Below, piece by piece: positions 12,910-14,125 of a stretch of 14,125 nt of DNA; the stretch's first letter is position 1, and every line of letters begins with the position of its first letter. Where the stretch lies: assembly GCA_023390815.1 (NCBI GenBank), contig JAEWCC010000046.1, positions 1-14,125 on the forward strand, written 5' to 3'. Origin of the DNA: Bacillota bacterium (GTDB lineage: Bacteria > Bacillota > Clostridia > Christensenellales > SZUA-584). A program made the translations under genes and the position numbers. The notes under the pieces were generated by a model, which did not search any database, had not been told where the DNA came from, and saw only the letters and a list, made by a program, of their open reading frames with translations.

Positions 12910-14125
12910 TTAATAATTCTCGATCAGCCACTGCGCGATCGTATCCAGCCGCATGCCGTGGGAAGCTTTCACCAAAACGGTATCCTTGGGCTCGATCAAA
13001 GACGGCAGCGCCGTTAAAAGCGTTTCCTTGTCAGGAAAATGCTGCGCGGCGGCACCTTTTCCCTTCGCTCCCTCACAGATGGCTCCGGCCAGCCGCCCCA
13101 CACAAAGTATGCAGTCGATCCCGATATCCGCAGCAAGTTGGCCGATATCATGGTGGTACTGCGCTTCGCCCTCGCCCAGTTCAAACATATCACCGAGTAT
13201 ACATACCTTTCGTCCTTCGGCTTTCGCCAAAATGCCAAGGGATGCGGCCATGGAGGACGGGTTTGCGTTGTAGGCGTCATTGATTACCGTGATGCGCCCT
13301 GCCTCGACAATGTGATTCCGGCCTGAAAGTGGCACGTAGCCAATGATTCCGGCCTGAATCTGATCGGTTCCGACACGCAGCAGCTTGCCCACGACCAAGG
13401 CGGTGAGCGCGTTGAGCACCATGTGGATACCGGGGCAGCAGATATGTACGGGAATGGCTTCCCCTTCGTAACGGGCGGTAAAGCGGGCTCCACCCAGCCC
13501 CAGATCGACGATATCTTCCGCGCGCACGAGGTTGTTCTCACCCAGCCCAACCGTGATCACATTGGGATACCGGGAAGCAAGCGGTGCCAGCAACGGATCG
13601 TCCCCGTTGACGACGATATGCCCACCCGGCTCCATGAATTCGAGCATCTCCGTCTTCGCCTGAAGAATGCCTTCTTTGGAACCCAAAAACTCGATATGGG
13701 CTTCGCCGATATTGGTAATGATGCAGATATTGGGGCGTACAATGCGCGCAAGGTTTCTGATCTCGCCGAAATGGTTCATCCCCATCTCGATAACGGCGGC
13801 CTCATGGTGCGGCTCAAGGCGCAGAATCGTAAGCGGTACGCCCGTCTGGTTGTTGAGGTTGCCTTCGTTTTTCAATACGCTGTATTTCTGGGAGACCACC
13901 CCTGCAACCAGTTCCTTCGTCGTGGTTTTACCGGCGCTTCCCGAAATCGCCACCGCGGGGATCGGGAACAGGGAGCGGTAATACGCCGCGATCATCTGGA
14001 AAGCGTCCTGCGTGGACGGGACGAGGATGTACGGCAGCCCTTCGATCGGTTTTTCCGACAGGCAGCATAACGCTCCCGCATCATATGCGGCCCCGATAAA
14101 GTCGTGGCCGTCAAACCGCTCTCCG
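12910..14125 (-). CDS. murF: UDP-N-acetylmuramoyl-tripeptide--D-alanyl-D-alanine ligase (MurF), 5' end outside the window
   Basis: This is the C-terminal 404 residues of MurF, which uses ATP to add D-Ala-D-Ala to the UDP-MurNAc-tripeptide in the cytoplasm, the last soluble step of peptidoglycan precursor synthesis. The frame is open from the window edge: GERFDGHDFIGAAYDAGA precedes the first internal methionine at 13995, so the gene does not start there. Mur ligase signatures are the P-loop GSAGKTTTKE, NEGNLNNQTGVPLT, IEMGMNHFGEI, ITNIGEAHIEFLGS, NDAYNANPSSM and LGDMFELGE. The C-terminal domain is complete (VKASHGMRLD to WLIENY). About 50-60 N-terminal residues are missing. No mraY or murD follows; the next genes are unrelated. 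Confidence 0.95.
   Translation of the reverse strand, partial: GERFDGHDFIGAAYDAGALCCLSEKPIEGLPYILVPSTQDAFQMIAAYYRSLFPIPAVAISGSAGKTTTKELVAGVVSQKYSVLKNEGNLNNQTGVPLTILRLEPHHEAAVIEMGMNHFGEIRNLARIVRPNICIITNIGEAHIEFLGSKEGILQAKTEMLEFMEPGGHIVVNGDDPLLAPLASRYPNVITVGLGENNLVRAEDIVDLGLGGARFTARYEGEAIPVHICCPGIHMVLNALTALVVGKLLRVGTDQIQAGIIGYVPLSGRNHIVEAGRITVINDAYNANPSSMAASLGILAKAEGRKVCILGDMFELGEGEAQYHHDIGQLAADIGIDCILCVGRLAGAICEGAKGKGAAAQHFPDKETLLTALPSLIEPKDTVLVKASHGMRLDTIAQWLIENY

Noticed and set aside
13423..14070. 215-codon open frame on the plus strand opposite murF
   Set aside because: MurF motifs are continuous on the other strand; this frame is a shadow.
12910..14125. murF separated from mraY and murD as evidence of rearrangement
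   Set aside because: Many Bacillota keep murF outside the division cluster, and the upstream neighbour is not visible here.

Overview
The window looks like the chromosome of a Bacillota bacterium, most likely class Clostridia. Signs are a spore photoproduct lyase family gene, strong AGGAGG-type ribosome binding sites, sigma-A-like TTGCAA/TATAAT and TTGACA promoters, a BirA-type operator in front of bioY, a thioredoxin-type ArsC, and a murF gene outside a complete dcw cluster. I cannot name a genus. Nearly all genes read leftward (minus strand); only bioY reads rightward. The part right of about 5290 is fairly GC-rich and ordinary. The part left of it contains AT-rich stretches and has the character of an accessory insert.

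Positions 1-976 hold an inverted repeat, an AT-rich SRPBCC (AHSA1-type) gene and a non-coding stretch with a displaced copy of the last 16 codons of an RNA methyltransferase gene. Positions 977-4660 hold a giant soluble hybrid sensor kinase (PAS-GAF-PAS-kinase-receiver-kinase-receiver). It is preceded by a broken PAS-gene fragment (4720-4866) and a cluster of four degenerate 30-bp tandem repeats (5064-5182). The segment 908-5337 is bounded by two direct repeats of about 197 bp (711-907 and 5142-5337). Both contain the 3' end of the rlmD-like gene, so the kinase segment looks like a 4,430-bp insertion or duplication at the 3' end of that gene. No recombinase is present.

Positions 5290-7284 are a two-gene operon, metallophosphoesterase followed by rlmD/rumA-type 23S rRNA uracil methyltransferase. 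A palindrome lies upstream of it. Next come a lone arsenate reductase gene (7472-7897) and a spore photoproduct lyase homologue (8007-9008) in which the expected hydrogen-donor cysteine appears to be serine.

Positions 9124-11510 form an envelope operon: ECF sigma factor, a DUF4349 lipoprotein with a C-terminal membrane anchor, and a SIMPL-domain lipoprotein whose reading frame is broken by one base. No zinc-finger anti-sigma gene is seen. Divergent from it is bioY (biotin transporter S component), with a promoter overlapped by a perfect BirA-like inverted repeat. The right end has a small DUF4870 membrane protein gene and the 3' part of murF, which runs off the window.

The most notable observations are the rlmD-flanked segment carrying the double kinase, the SPL homologue with an altered active-site position, and the ECF-DUF4349-SIMPL operon without a recognisable anti-sigma factor. 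I did not find a complete new defence or mobile system.
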